From Nocardiopsis sp. N85 (GTDB taxonomy: Bacteria; Actinomycetota; Actinomycetes; Streptosporangiales; Streptosporangiaceae): a stretch of 64,000 nt of DNA. The DNA is taken from contig NZ_JARBUT010000002.1 of NCBI RefSeq assembly GCF_028882275.1, positions 328,619 through 392,618 of the forward strand. The letters run 5' to 3'. Within the stretch, counting starts at the first letter, position 1. The number at the start of each line of letters is the position of its first letter. Shown here one piece after another: positions 44,073 through 52,798 of this stretch. The position numbers and the translations under genes are program-made. The notes under the pieces were generated by a model. The model did no database searches. It was not told the origin of the DNA and saw only the letters and a list, made by a program, of their open reading frames with translations.

Positions 44073-44147
44073 GACGAGTTGTCCCTGGCGTACACGAGGA
44101 GAAGGGTCGGTCGCGCGAGGAGGCGGGGGCTCAGGGGCCCGCACGCC

Positions 44148-44234
44148 CTAGGGACACAGACAGAGCGCGGCGGCGACGCGGCAGAAGTCCACCGCCCGTC
44201 GCTTCGTCAGATACGCGCTCGTCAAGGAAGTCAC
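44148..44234 (-). CDS. cysteine-containing leader peptide (attenuator uORF)
   Basis: A 28-codon GTG-start ORF ending LTKRRAVDF-C-RVAAAL-C-L-C-P: three cysteines in its last eleven codons, two of them UGU. A TAGCGT -10 ends seven bases before the GTG, so it is probably leaderless. Polycysteine leader peptides of this kind occur upstream of sulfur genes in actinobacteria and make expression respond to charged tRNA-Cys. Here it precedes DUF4395-sseA-sseC. Confidence 0.85.
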   Translation of the reverse strand: MTSLTSAYLTKRRAVDFCRVAAALCLCP

Positions 44235-44241
44235 GTCCTTG

Positions 44242-44270
44242 ACGCTACAGGCCTCTCAACCCGTTGTCAC
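44242..44270 (-). promoter_or_regulatory. promoter of the sulfurtransferase operon leader
   Basis: Minus-strand GTGACA (44265-44270) and TAGCGT (44242-44247) with 17 bases between them, followed by seven bases and the leader-peptide GTG. This is the clearest two-box promoter of the region. Confidence 0.65.
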
Positions 44271-44414
44271 GGGTGGCCTGGATCACAGAAGGGCCCATCC
44301 GGGCCGGTGAACGGGTGTGCGGCCCGCCGCTCGGGGCCCGGATGGGGAGGCGGGTTCCCCGTATTCCCTGGTGATCCGGTCGGAAAGGGTGGTCTGAGGT
44401 TCCGATCCCCCGGG

Positions 44415-44942
44415 TCAGGAGACCGCGAGACCGATGGCGGCGATCACATCGGCCTTGCGCGGTTGGCCGCTCGCCCGGCGCGTCACGCGCCCCCGCGCGT
44501 CCAGGACCAGGACCGTGGGGGTGCGCATGACGTTCAGCCGACGCACCAGGTCCAGGCGGGACTCGGCGTCGATCTCCGCGTGCGCGACGCCCTCGACCAT
44601 GTCCACGACCTCCGTCAGGATCCGACGGGTGGCCCTGCACGGCTGGCAGAAGGCGCTGGAGAACTGCACGAGCGTGGCCCGCTCCCCCAGGGCGGCACCG
44701 ATGTCCTCGGCGGTCAGCGCCGTCGCGTCGTCGGCCTGATCGCCGGTGTCGGTGCGATCGGTCGGTTCGCCCATGGGCCCCGGCTCCTCCCCCACGGCCA
44801 CCGTGCCGTGGAACGCGGACTCGTTCGCGGGGGCGGGCCGCCCCTGCTCGCGGAAACGGCCCCGCCCCCGCCGCCACAGCAGGCCCACGGCGGTGGCCGC
44901 GAGCAGCGTGACGGCGAGGGCGGTCAGACCGACGGGGTCCAT
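44415..44942 (-). CDS. thiX: membrane-anchored thioredoxin-like protein (ThiX type)
   Basis: 175 residues. One N-terminal helix (about 4-24), a polar linker, and a thioredoxin domain (about 75-175) with FSSAFCQPCRATRRIL, the CxxC redox site. RRLNVMRTPTVLVLD contains the cis-proline. In mycobacteria a thioredoxin-like gene (thiX) lies in the same cluster with cysA2-sseC. Its ATG overlaps the stop of the DUF2993 gene by one base (TGATG), so the two are coupled. Confidence 0.82.
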   Translation of the reverse strand: MDPVGLTALAVTLLAATAVGLLWRRGRGRFREQGRPAPANESAFHGTVAVGEEPGPMGEPTDRTDTGDQADDATALTAEDIGAALGERATLVQFSSAFCQPCRATRRILTEVVDMVEGVAHAEIDAESRLDLVRRLNVMRTPTVLVLDARGRVTRRASGQPRKADVIAAIGLAVS

Positions 44943-45640
44943 CAGGCGGCCCCGGACCCCATGAGGGGCACGTTCTCGGCGACACCGGTGACCCGCAGGC
45001 CGCCGGAGACGGCCTCGGCGTCGGTGACGGTCATCCCGAACGGCATCTGCGGCATCGGGAAGGAGACCGTGATCATGTCCGAGACGACCCCGGTGAGGTC
45101 GATGGGGGCACCCTCGACCTGGATGTCGGTGGGCGTGGCCGAGACGACCCCGTCCTGGACCGAGATGTCCAGGGCCGCGGAGACCGGAACGCTGATGCCC
45201 AGGTTCACCATGGCCAGCTCACCGCTGGCGTAGGGCTTGCCGCCCTCGGTGGAGACCGTGATGCCCTCGGGCAGGAAGGGGTTGAGGATCGCGTAGGGCA
45301 GGACCGCCGAGCCGTCGATCCGACCGGCCGTGACCTCGGGCTGGTCGAGCAGCTCCGCCAGGGGCGCGTCGACGTCCTTGGCACGGACCTCGATCTGCTC
45401 CACGGGGTACTCCCCGAAGGTCGCCGAGGGAGCGGTGATGACGATCTCCTCGTAGGTGCCGCCGAGCGCCTGGGGCAGGAAGGCCCAGCCCTCGATGGAG
45501 ACCGCGGGGTCCTGTTCCATCTGGAACTGCTGGGCCACCTGGCCGGCGATCATGTTCTGCGCGAGTGCGCGTCCTCCCACGTCGGCGCTTATGACGAGGA
45601 CCGCGAGGAGGATGAGGAGGACGACGAGAAACTTACGCAT
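44942..45640 (-). CDS. lmeA: DUF2993 envelope protein (LmeA-like)
   Basis: 232 residues. A signal-anchor helix (RKFLVVLLILLAVLVISADV, about 2-21) is followed by a beta-rich DUF2993 domain with EGWAFLPQALGGTYEEIVI near the start. The mycobacterial member LmeA is needed for lipomannan elongation and occupies the same place next to thiX. Phosphoinositide binding has been reported for that family. ATG 45640 is given; a GTG at 45655 with GGAGCG upstream is an alternative. The 330 bases upstream hold no further gene. Confidence 0.8.
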   Translation of the reverse strand: MRKFLVVLLILLAVLVISADVGGRALAQNMIAGQVAQQFQMEQDPAVSIEGWAFLPQALGGTYEEIVITAPSATFGEYPVEQIEVRAKDVDAPLAELLDQPEVTAGRIDGSAVLPYAILNPFLPEGITVSTEGGKPYASGELAMVNLGISVPVSAALDISVQDGVVSATPTDIQVEGAPIDLTGVVSDMITVSFPMPQMPFGMTVTDAEAVSGGLRVTGVAENVPLMGSGAA

Positions 45641-45911
45641 CTGGAATCCCAGCACACTTTCTTTCGCTCCGGCGCGCCTCTCGGCCGGATGAGTCCGGCC
45701 GGTCATCGTCACACGCCACCGGCGCCCGGGGGACACCGGTCAGGAGGAACCTGTAGGGAAGGGTACTTCACCGGACTTGGACGCCCCGGCGCGTCCGACG
45801 GTTCTCCGACACATGGCCGTTTCGCCGGACCTCACGAAGTCGACGGGGTTCGCGGGGCGCGGATCCACCGGATAGGGAACTCCGCGCACGCGCACGCCGC
45901 CCCGGCACACC

Positions 45912-45978
45912 CTAGGGCATGTTCCGCGGACACCCACCCTGCGGCGGGACACCCCGACACCCGCCGAACACGCCCTAG
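45912..45978 (-). terminator. long hairpin at gene end, stop codon in the stem
   Basis: CTAGGGCATGTTC (45912-45924) pairs with GAACACGCCCTAG (45966-45978), one G-T mismatch, and the arms extend a few bases further in. The TAG of the membrane protein gene (45975-45977) lies inside the stem. It probably terminates that gene on the minus strand. Confidence 0.6.
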
Positions 45979-47117
45979 CGGGGCATGAGCAGCGCGGCCA
46001 GGCCGTCGCTGGCGGCGGCCCCGGCGAGGGAGAGTTCGATCACGTTGGTGGCCACGACGTGGGAGGCGGAGCGGCGGGCGAACTCGATCACGTGCGGCTG
46101 CTGCTCGTGCTCCTCCTTGGCCAGGTCGTCGCGGTAGATCGCGTAGACGATGCGCTGGAGCGGCGCGCTGGGCACCGTGTGGCAGGCGAACAGGAGGGTG
46201 TCGGGCTCACGGTCGGCGACCTGGGCGACGACCGCCTCGGCGACGCGGTCGAAACCGGTGCCCTGGCCGTCGGCGAGGGTGTAGATCGTGATGACGCCGC
46301 GCAGTTTGGCGGACGGCGCCTGACGCACGGGCGGGCCGTCGTAGTAGTCGTCGTACGGGTCGGCGTTGCGACGCTTACGGCGCACGGGCTCCTCCAGGAG
46401 TTCGTCTTCGGGGTCCGCGTCGTCGTCGTAATCGTCGTAGTAGTCGTCGTCCTCGTAGTCGTCGTGGCGGCGCGGGCGCGCGTCCAGGGCCGCGGCGCCC
46501 CAGAGCGCGGCGACGGCGCCGAGCATGAGCAGCGGGCCTCCGGCGCCCAGGCCGAAGCGGCCGACCACGACGGACAGGATCACGGCGAGCGCGATCAGGC
46601 CGAGGACCCCCAGGCGGAGGTTGCGGTCGGCGGAGGAGCGACGGGCGACCGCGACGAGGGCCGTGACGAGGAAGACCGCCACGACGACCTGCGTGACGTT
46701 GACGAGCGTGCGCGGAATGAGATCGTAGTGGTCGCCCAGGGCGGGGAGGGTTCTCCCGAACCGGCCGCTGAGCCGGTCGGCGCTCAGGATCACGAGGGGG
46801 ACGATGGTGAAGGCGCTGAGGAACAGGCGCGAGGCGAACCGCCCCTGCGCGGAGCGGACGCCGTACTCCAGGGCGCCCCAGGCCATGTAGAGCGGGCCCA
46901 GGAGGCTGATGCCGATGTGGAGCAGGCGGAACGTCGGGCCACCGAAGCCGAACATCGCGCCGATCACGGCCGCGCTCAGACCCACGGTCATCGTCAGGCC
47001 CGCGACGAGCCATCCGATGATGACCACACCGGGGCGACGTTGGGCGTACGCGGCGAGCGCGGCGGTGGCGCTCCAGCCCACCAACGCGCTCATGAATGCC
47101 AGTCCTACCGTCACCAT
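45975..47117 (-). CDS. multi-spanning membrane protein with acidic Asp/Tyr linker
   Basis: 380 residues. About six to seven hydrophobic helices fill the first 210 residues. A low-complexity linker of aspartate and tyrosine ([20 protein letters not shown], about 218-237) follows, then a basic patch and a soluble domain (about 270-380) with [21 protein letters not shown] recall related proteins in actinobacteria without known function. The start ATG at 47117 opens directly into the first helix; a longer form from 47156 is possible. Confidence 0.65.
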   Translation of the reverse strand: MVTVGLAFMSALVGWSATAALAAYAQRRPGVVIIGWLVAGLTMTVGLSAAVIGAMFGFGGPTFRLLHIGISLLGPLYMAWGALEYGVRSAQGRFASRLFLSAFTIVPLVILSADRLSGRFGRTLPALGDHYDLIPRTLVNVTQVVVAVFLVTALVAVARRSSADRNLRLGVLGLIALAVILSVVVGRFGLGAGGPLLMLGAVAALWGAAALDARPRRHDDYEDDDYYDDYDDDADPEDELLEEPVRRKRRNADPYDDYYDGPPVRQAPSAKLRGVITIYTLADGQGTGFDRVAEAVVAQVADREPDTLLFACHTVPSAPLQRIVYAIYRDDLAKEEHEQQPHVIEFARRSASHVVATNVIELSLAGAAASDGLAALLMPR

Positions 47118-47367
47118 CCCGACAATGATGATGCACGTGAACGGGTGGGTGTGCACTCCGTACCGGTACGTGGAGACCTTTTCAGGGAAGATCCCGCAGA
47201 ATGACGGGCAAACCCGCTTTCTCTACTGTGAGCTTCATCACGTGAATTCACGGCCTCTCCCAGAGGCTCCGAGGGACCCGCCGGTGGTCGTAGGCTCGCA
47301 ATTACGCGGGGAGCACGTCGTCGCGGACGACGCTGAACGCCTCCCCCACCCGAGCCAGGAGAGAACC

Positions 47368-48159
47368 GTGTCACACGACGTCGTGTCCCCGACGCCGGCG
47401 GGGGCCGCCTTCTTCGATGTGGACAACACCCTGATGCGGGGAGCGTCGATCTACCACTTCGCCCGCGGCCTGGCCGCCCGCGATCTGTTCACGACCCGCG
47501 ACCTCCTGCGCTTCGCGTGGGGCCAGACCGTGTTCCGGGTGACCGGGAGCGAGCAGCCCGAGCACATCAACGCGGCGCGCGAGGCCGCGCTGGCGTTCGT
47601 CGCCGGGCACGACGTGCAGGATCTGGTCGGCCTGTGCGAGGAGATCTACGACGAGACCATGGCCGACCGCATCTGGGAGGGCACCCGGGCCCTGGTGCAG
47701 CGCCACCTGGACGCGGGCCAGTCGGTCTGGCTGGTCACCGCCACACCGGTGGAACTGGCCCAGATCATCCGCCGCAGGCTCGGGCTGACCGGCGCGCTGG
47801 GCACGGAGGCGGAGAGCATCGACGGGGTGTACACCGGACGGCTCAACGGGGACCTGCTGCACGGCCCGGCCAAGGCCGTGGCGGTGCGGGAGCTGGCCGC
47901 CAAGGAGGGATGGGACCTGGCGGGCTGCGCGGCCTACAGCGACTCCTCCAACGACCTGCCGCTGCTGTCACTGGTGGGACGGCCCAACGCGGTCAACCCC
48001 GACGGGGACCTGCGCCGGTACGCGCGCACGCACGGGTGGCCCGTGCACGACTTCCGTACGCACCGCAGGGCGCTGAAGGTCGCGGTCCCCGCGGCGGCCG
48101 TGGGCGCGGCGGTGGGCGCGATGGCGATCCGCGCGGCCGTGCAACGCAGATCGGGCTGA
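47368..48159 (+). CDS. HAD-superfamily subfamily IB phosphatase
   Basis: 263 residues. Motif I is [11 protein letters not shown] (nucleophile Asp and acid Asp), motif II is [10 protein letters not shown], and motif III is [12 protein letters not shown], the SerB-like IB arrangement. A C-terminal hydrophobic stretch (about 238-256) could anchor it to the membrane. Substrate unknown; phosphoserine or a lipid phosphate are candidates. The GTG has AGGAGAG upstream. It is followed by convergent epimerase and bS22 genes. Confidence 0.88.
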   Translation: MSHDVVSPTPAGAAFFDVDNTLMRGASIYHFARGLAARDLFTTRDLLRFAWGQTVFRVTGSEQPEHINAAREAALAFVAGHDVQDLVGLCEEIYDETMADRIWEGTRALVQRHLDAGQSVWLVTATPVELAQIIRRRLGLTGALGTEAESIDGVYTGRLNGDLLHGPAKAVAVRELAAKEGWDLAGCAAYSDSSNDLPLLSLVGRPNAVNPDGDLRRYARTHGWPVHDFRTHRRALKVAVPAAAVGAAVGAMAIRAAVQRRSG

Positions 48160-48261
48160 GCGGACACGGGAGCAAGGGGCACGGGGGCACGGGCGGGATC
48201 GGTTCCCCGAACCCTCCATGGGCCGCCGCGCGCACACCCGGGCGGACCCGACCGGAGCCGG

Positions 48262-48347
48262 AGAGCACCACCGGACCCGCGCGTACACGGACGGACGCGC
48301 CGAACGGCCCGGAGCACGACCGGACCCGCGCGCGGACGCGCCGAGAG
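48262..48347 (+). repeat. two imperfect direct repeats downstream of HAD gene
   Basis: GAGCACCACCGGACCCGCGC followed by a CGGACGCGCCGA tail (48264-48303) recurs as GAGCACGACCGGACCCGCGC with a CGGACGCGCCGAGAG tail (48312-48345). No gene is seen in this roughly 260-base stretch. Confidence 0.35.
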
Positions 48348-48428
48348 GGCGGGATCCGATCCGCAGGACGACAGAGCCCGCGCCCACGCGCGTGAACCCT
48401 GGTCGGGAAGAGGCCGGGACATGGCGGG

Positions 48429-48449
48429 GCCCCTCCCACGGGGAGGGGC
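48429..48449 (-). terminator. terminator of the epimerase gene
   Basis: A 9-bp perfect stem GCCCCTCCC/GGGAGGGGC with a 3-base loop, 19 bases past the epimerase stop on the minus strand. Confidence 0.65.
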
Positions 48450-48467
48450 GGAGCCCGGGAAAGGCCG

Positions 48468-49433
48468 TCAGCGGCCCAGGGTGGCCTTGGCCAGGGCCAG
48501 CACGTGGACCGGCCGCAGACCGGCGCCGCGCGAGCGCCGCGGGCCGCCGTGGCGGTTCCCGGAGGTACCGCGCGGAGCACGGGTGTCGGCATAGGAGTCG
48601 AAGGCCGCCGCCGAACTGTGCGAGGGGGCCCACTCCAGGACCCGCTCCAGTTCCCGGGTGTCCAGGGAGGCGGCCAGCCCGGCCCGTACGGCCCGGGTGA
48701 CGCTGGCGGTGGCGTAGTCGATGCGTCCGCGTCGGGCGACCCCGCGCAGGACGCGCAGTCCGGAGGCCGGGACCGGGAGCCGGCGACCGCCGATGCGGCG
48801 CAGGCAGTGGGAGAGCGGGACGGAGTCCTTGCCGGCCACGTCGAAGAACCCGGTGCCGTCGTTGAGCGCCATCCGCACGAGGGCCTCGACGCCGTCGTCC
48901 TCGTGCAGGAAGCGCACCTGTGGATCGCTGCCCAGCACGGTCGGCACGACCCGGGAGTCGAGGTACCGGGTGAGGGGGGTGTCCACGCCGGGACCGATGA
49001 GGTTGGCGAACCTCAGGAGCGCCACCTCCATGTCGGGGCGGCGACGTTGCAGGCCGCGGGTGTGCCGTTCGACCTCGGCCGCGTCGTCGGCGTCCAGGGT
49101 GGCGCTGGAGCGCACCACCAGCCGGCGCACCGTGCCGGAACGCTGGGCCGCGGCGAGCACCCGCATGGTGCCCAGGACGTTCTCCTCCCGGTGGGCACTG
49201 TGCGCGGTGTCCAGTCCCAGGTGCAGGACCAGGTCGGCGCCGGAACCGGTGACGATCCGGGCCAGGCTCTCGTCGTGCAGGTCGACATGGGCGTATTCGA
49301 ACCCCGTCGTGGCGGCGGGCGGCGCGGAATCGACGCCGATCACCCGGCGCACGCCGGGCTCCGCGCCCAGAGCCTGAGCGACTCTGGCGGCCAGGGGGCT
49401 GGAGACCCCGGTGACGAGTACGACACGAGCCAT
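48468..49433 (-). CDS. NAD-dependent epimerase/dehydratase family protein
   Basis: 321 residues of the extended SDR fold. The nucleotide-binding motif is VLVTGVSSPLAARVAQAL (a variant TGxxxxxA), followed by DLVLHLGLDTAHSAHREENV and LLRFANLIGPGVDTPL. The active-site YxxxK is not obvious, so it may be an atypical or non-catalytic member. The C-terminal tail is basic and Gly/Arg-rich. It is 220 bases downstream of the bS22 gene; this order (HAD - epimerase - bS22) recurs in actinobacteria. Confidence 0.85.
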   Translation of the reverse strand: MARVVLVTGVSSPLAARVAQALGAEPGVRRVIGVDSAPPAATTGFEYAHVDLHDESLARIVTGSGADLVLHLGLDTAHSAHREENVLGTMRVLAAAQRSGTVRRLVVRSSATLDADDAAEVERHTRGLQRRRPDMEVALLRFANLIGPGVDTPLTRYLDSRVVPTVLGSDPQVRFLHEDDGVEALVRMALNDGTGFFDVAGKDSVPLSHCLRRIGGRRLPVPASGLRVLRGVARRGRIDYATASVTRAVRAGLAASLDTRELERVLEWAPSHSSAAAFDSYADTRAPRGTSGNRHGGPRRSRGAGLRPVHVLALAKATLGR

Positions 49434-49653
49434 GGCGACACGTTCCTTGGGAGGAGACGGTGAGTGACGGTGCGCGGACCGTTCACCACGAGGGTGAATC
49501 GGTGTCCGCGACCCGTGAGACACAACGATGTCGCGACCGGAAAATTCCGTCACGTTGGTCGAGGCATCGCCGAGGAGGGGAATTTTCTCCGCGTCCGGGG
49601 CACACCGAAGCACGCCCACGCCCGCGGAGAGACGACGACCGCCGCGACAGGTA

Positions 49654-49752
49654 CTACTTCTTGTTGCGACGCGCGATACGCGTGCGCTTGAGAAGCTTGC
49701 GGTGCTTCTTCTTCGCCATGCGCTTGCGACGCTTCTTGATGACGGAACCCAT
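49654..49752 (-). CDS. ribosomal protein bS22 (AURKAIP1/COX24-type)
   Basis: A 32-residue, extremely basic peptide beginning [19 protein letters not shown] and ending ARRNKK, matching the actinobacterial small-subunit protein bS22 first seen in mycobacterial ribosomes. GAGGG precedes the ATG. The gene is easily missed because of its size. It lies between the epimerase and histidine phosphatase genes, as is usual. Confidence 0.93.
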   Translation of the reverse strand: MGSVIKKRRKRMAKKKHRKLLKRTRIARRNKK

Positions 49753-49971
49753 CAGGGATCACCCTCTCGCTGACGATGGATACAGAGCATGCCGCACCGC
49801 CGTGGCGGAACCGGCAAGGGGCTCGGGTGCGAGGGCCACCGGGTCCTGCGCGGTACGCGCACCCCGGGGTCCGGGACCGTCCGAAGACTCTCGCCGATGG
49901 GTGTGCGCCCAGAGGACGTGCACCCAACGCACCCGAAGCCCCAGCTTACCGCTCCGGGTGCGCGCTCCGGG

Positions 49972-50607
49972 TCAGGCCCCCGGGACGGAGGGACCTTCCT
50001 GGTAGAGCGAGGCGGCCGGCTCCGCGTAGCTGACGCTGGCCAGGCGCTGCTCGACGAACGTCAGCGAGGTGACACTCGCGAGGTTGCATTCGCGCAGGTC
50101 GGGGCGGTGCCACAGGCGCCTTCCCTCGGCGGCCCGGCGGGCCATCCAGATGGGCAGCTGGTGGCTGACGCACACCGCCTCACGCCCCCAGGCGGCCCGG
50201 CGGGCGACCTTGATCATCGAGACCATGCGCTCGACGATCTGCTTGTAGGGCTCACCCCAGGAAGGCAGGAAGGGGTTGTACATGCGGCTGACGATGCGCG
50301 GGTCGCGCACCGAGCTCCGGGACAGGGAGAGACCCTCGAACTTGTTGGCCGCCTCGATGAGGCGGTCGTCCAGGGTGACCGGCAGGTCCAGCATCTTCTG
50401 AAGCGGGACGGCGGTCTCCTGGGTGCGGTCCAACGGCGAGGAGAACAGGGCCGCGATGTCGTGGCCCTCGAACCAGTCGGCGGTCATCTCGGCCATCTGC
50501 TGCCCGCGTTCGCTGAGGTGGAAGTCCGGGAGCCTGCCGTAGAGCACCTTGTCCGGGTTGTACACCTCGCCGTGCCTGAGCAGGTGCACGACGGTGGTCG
50601 TCGTCAT
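49972..50607 (-). CDS. histidine phosphatase family protein
   Basis: 211 residues. The catalytic motif HLLRHGEVYNP (His at about 12) and later VCVSHQLPIWM give the two histidines of the phosphoglycerate mutase-like fold; SSPLDRTQETA is the third motif. Substrate unknown. AAGGAAAG precedes the ATG. It is 73 bases downstream of hemL, on the same strand. Confidence 0.9.
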   Translation of the reverse strand: MTTTTVVHLLRHGEVYNPDKVLYGRLPDFHLSERGQQMAEMTADWFEGHDIAALFSSPLDRTQETAVPLQKMLDLPVTLDDRLIEAANKFEGLSLSRSSVRDPRIVSRMYNPFLPSWGEPYKQIVERMVSMIKVARRAAWGREAVCVSHQLPIWMARRAAEGRRLWHRPDLRECNLASVTSLTFVEQRLASVSYAEPAASLYQEGPSVPGA

Positions 50608-50680
50608 CGTGTGCGTCTTTCCTTCGGGGATCGGATGGTGCCGGCGGGCCGGTGTGCGGGGCGACGCCGGACGTTTCGGT

Positions 50681-51991
50681 TCAGCCCTGCCCGGTCCGGC
50701 CCGGCGCCTCGGCGGCGGCCCGGGCGGCGGCCGGGAGGGCCTCGATCACTCGCGCGACGGCCGTCTCGTCGTGGGCCGCGGAGAAGAACCACGCCTCGAA
50801 GGCGGCGGGCGGCAGGTAGACGCCCTGGTCGAGCATGGCGTGGAAGAAGGCCGCGTAGGCCTTGGTGTCGGTGGTGCGGGCGGAGTCGAAGTCGACGACC
50901 TCGGTGTCGGTGAAGAACACCGTGAACAGGTTGCCGCCGCCCTGGACGCGGTGGGGCACCCCGGCGGCGCTCAGCGCCTTGGACACCTCGACCTCGACCT
51001 GCGCGGACACCCGGTCGATGTGCGCGTACACCTCGGGGGTGGCGCCGCGGAGGGTGGCCAGCCCGGCGGCGGTCGCCAGCGGGTTCCCGGACAGGGTGCC
51101 GGCCTGGTAGACGGGGCCGTTGGGCGCCAGTCGGTCCATGATCTCGGCGCGACCGCCGAACGCGGCGGCGGGCAGGCCGCCGCCCATGACCTTGCCGAAG
51201 GTCATGAGGTCGGGGGCGACCCCCTCCAGGCCGTACCAGCCGGAGGCGCTCACGCGGAAACCGGTGAGGACCTCGTCCAGGACGAGCAGCGCGCCGTGGG
51301 CGTGCGCGATCTCCTTGAGGCGGGCGTTGAACCCGGCCTTGGGCGGGACGACGCCCATGTTGGCGGGGCAGGCCTCGGCGATGACGCAGGCGATGTCCTC
51401 GCCGTGCTCGGCGAAGGCCCGCTCGACGGCCTCGACGTCGTTGTAGGGAAGGACCAGGGTGTCGGCGGCGCCGGCGCCGGTCACGCCCGGGGAGTCGGGG
51501 AGGGCGAACGTCGCCAGCCCGGACCCGGCGGCGGCCAGGAGGGCGTCGACGTGGCCGTGGTAGTTGCCGGCGAACTTGACGATCTTGGCGCGCCCGGTGA
51601 AGCCGCGGGCCAGGCGGATCGCGGACATGGTCGCCTCGGTGCCGGAGTTGACCAGGCGGACCTTCTCGACGGGGGCGCGTTCGACGATCAGCTCGGCGAG
51701 TTCGACCTCGCCGGGGGTCGGTGCGCCGTAGGAGGTGCCGGCGTCGACGGCGCCGTGGAGGGCGGCCACGACCTCGGGGTTCGCGTGGCCGAGGATGAGC
51801 GGCCCCCACGAGCAGATGAGGTCGACGTAGCGGCGGCCCTCGGCGTCGATGAGGTAGGGGCCCTCGCCCTTGACGAAGAAGGGCGGGGTGCCGCCGACGG
51901 CGCCGAAGGCGCGCACCGGGGAGTTGACCCCCCCGGGAACGACGGCGGTGGCCCGCTCGAAGAGCTCTGCTGAAGTCTGTTGAGTACCCAC
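50681..51991 (-). CDS. hemL: glutamate-1-semialdehyde 2,1-aminomutase
   Basis: 436 residues. The PLP lysine is Lys267 in [24 protein letters not shown] holds the cofactor aspartate, and [14 protein letters not shown] is a family signature. It converts glutamate-1-semialdehyde to 5-aminolevulinate in heme synthesis. GTG start. It is the last core gene before the accessory-looking segment at 52-62 kb. Confidence 0.96.
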   Translation of the reverse strand: MGTQQTSAELFERATAVVPGGVNSPVRAFGAVGGTPPFFVKGEGPYLIDAEGRRYVDLICSWGPLILGHANPEVVAALHGAVDAGTSYGAPTPGEVELAELIVERAPVEKVRLVNSGTEATMSAIRLARGFTGRAKIVKFAGNYHGHVDALLAAAGSGLATFALPDSPGVTGAGAADTLVLPYNDVEAVERAFAEHGEDIACVIAEACPANMGVVPPKAGFNARLKEIAHAHGALLVLDEVLTGFRVSASGWYGLEGVAPDLMTFGKVMGGGLPAAAFGGRAEIMDRLAPNGPVYQAGTLSGNPLATAAGLATLRGATPEVYAHIDRVSAQVEVEVSKALSAAGVPHRVQGGGNLFTVFFTDTEVVDFDSARTTDTKAYAAFFHAMLDQGVYLPPAAFEAWFFSAAHDETAVARVIEALPAAARAAAEAPGRTGQG

Positions 51992-52216
51992 CTCACCAGT
52001 GTGTCAGCTGTGTCCCGTACAGGGACCGTGACCCGCCCCGCACCCGAACGCCCCGTCGGCCCGCCCCCGCCCTCGGGGACGTATCCGCACGTCACGGCGC
52101 GTTCGGCCGGGGCGGTCGTTCGGCGGGAGGCGTCGGGGCGCGGGCCGGAGGCGGGAAAAGCGGGTTCCTCCGGTCCGGCGGAGCCGGACCGGCGTCCCGC
52201 GCCCGGGGCGGGCGGG

Positions 52217-52798
52217 TCAGCCGGTGCGGAGCAGGGCGCCGACGAGGAGGTGCACGGAGGTGCAGGGGTCGCACCCGGAAGGGAGTCCCTCGGCTCGGGA
52301 GCGGGCCTTGTCCAGACCATGGGCGAAGTCGGTGAAGTCGGTCGCGCCCTTGCTCCAGCGGGGCAGGAGGGCCTTGAGTCTCCGCTCGGCCTTGTCCCCG
52401 GAGAGCAGGGGGGCACGGTGGTCGTCGAGATGGAGGATGAGCCAGGTCTCGAAGGTGGGGGTGGAGGGGACGGGTTCGACGTCCTCCTTGTGGGCCCGGG
52501 CGACGAGGTCCCGCACGTCCGCGCCGTCGGTGTCGAAGACGGCCCAGACCCTGGTGTACGCGTTCTCCAAGGCCCGGGCGGCGGTCGCGACCACGACCTC
52601 GCGCTGGGGGTGCTTGGCTTTGCGGGTACGGACGGTGTGCAACCGGACTTCGGGATTCCGGTGGAGGGAGTCGAAGTAACCCTTCTCCGTTTCTCCCTCG
52701 CAGACCACGAGGTGGACCTCCCGTTCCTCTCGGCACCGACCCCGGCGTTCGAGATGGCTTTCGCGCCTGTTCGCGTCTCTCCTCGCACGTTTGTTCAC
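52217..52798 (-). CDS. rloB: RloB-like protein (candidate toxin/nuclease of a defence pair)
   Basis: 193 residues. VVCEGETEKGYF (about 31-42) and VWAVFDTDG (about 84-92) are the acidic motifs of the RloB/TOPRIM-like family, and TFETWLILHLDDH fits its third conserved region. The basic N-terminus could bind nucleic acid. Its ATG overlaps the end of the ATPase gene by four bases. RloAB pairs occur in restriction-modification islands and behave as abortive-infection-like modules. Activity is inferred. Confidence 0.85.
   Translation of the reverse strand: MNKRARRDANRRESHLERRGRCREEREVHLVVCEGETEKGYFDSLHRNPEVRLHTVRTRKAKHPQREVVVATAARALENAYTRVWAVFDTDGADVRDLVARAHKEDVEPVPSTPTFETWLILHLDDHRAPLLSGDKAERRLKALLPRWSKGATDFTDFAHGLDKARSRAEGLPSGCDPCTSVHLLVGALLRTG

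Noticed and set aside
46400..46470. GTCGTC/GTAGTC-rich repetitive tract that looks like a short tandem repeat or CRISPR
   Set aside because: It is codon repetition encoding the Asp/Tyr linker of the membrane protein, without spacers.
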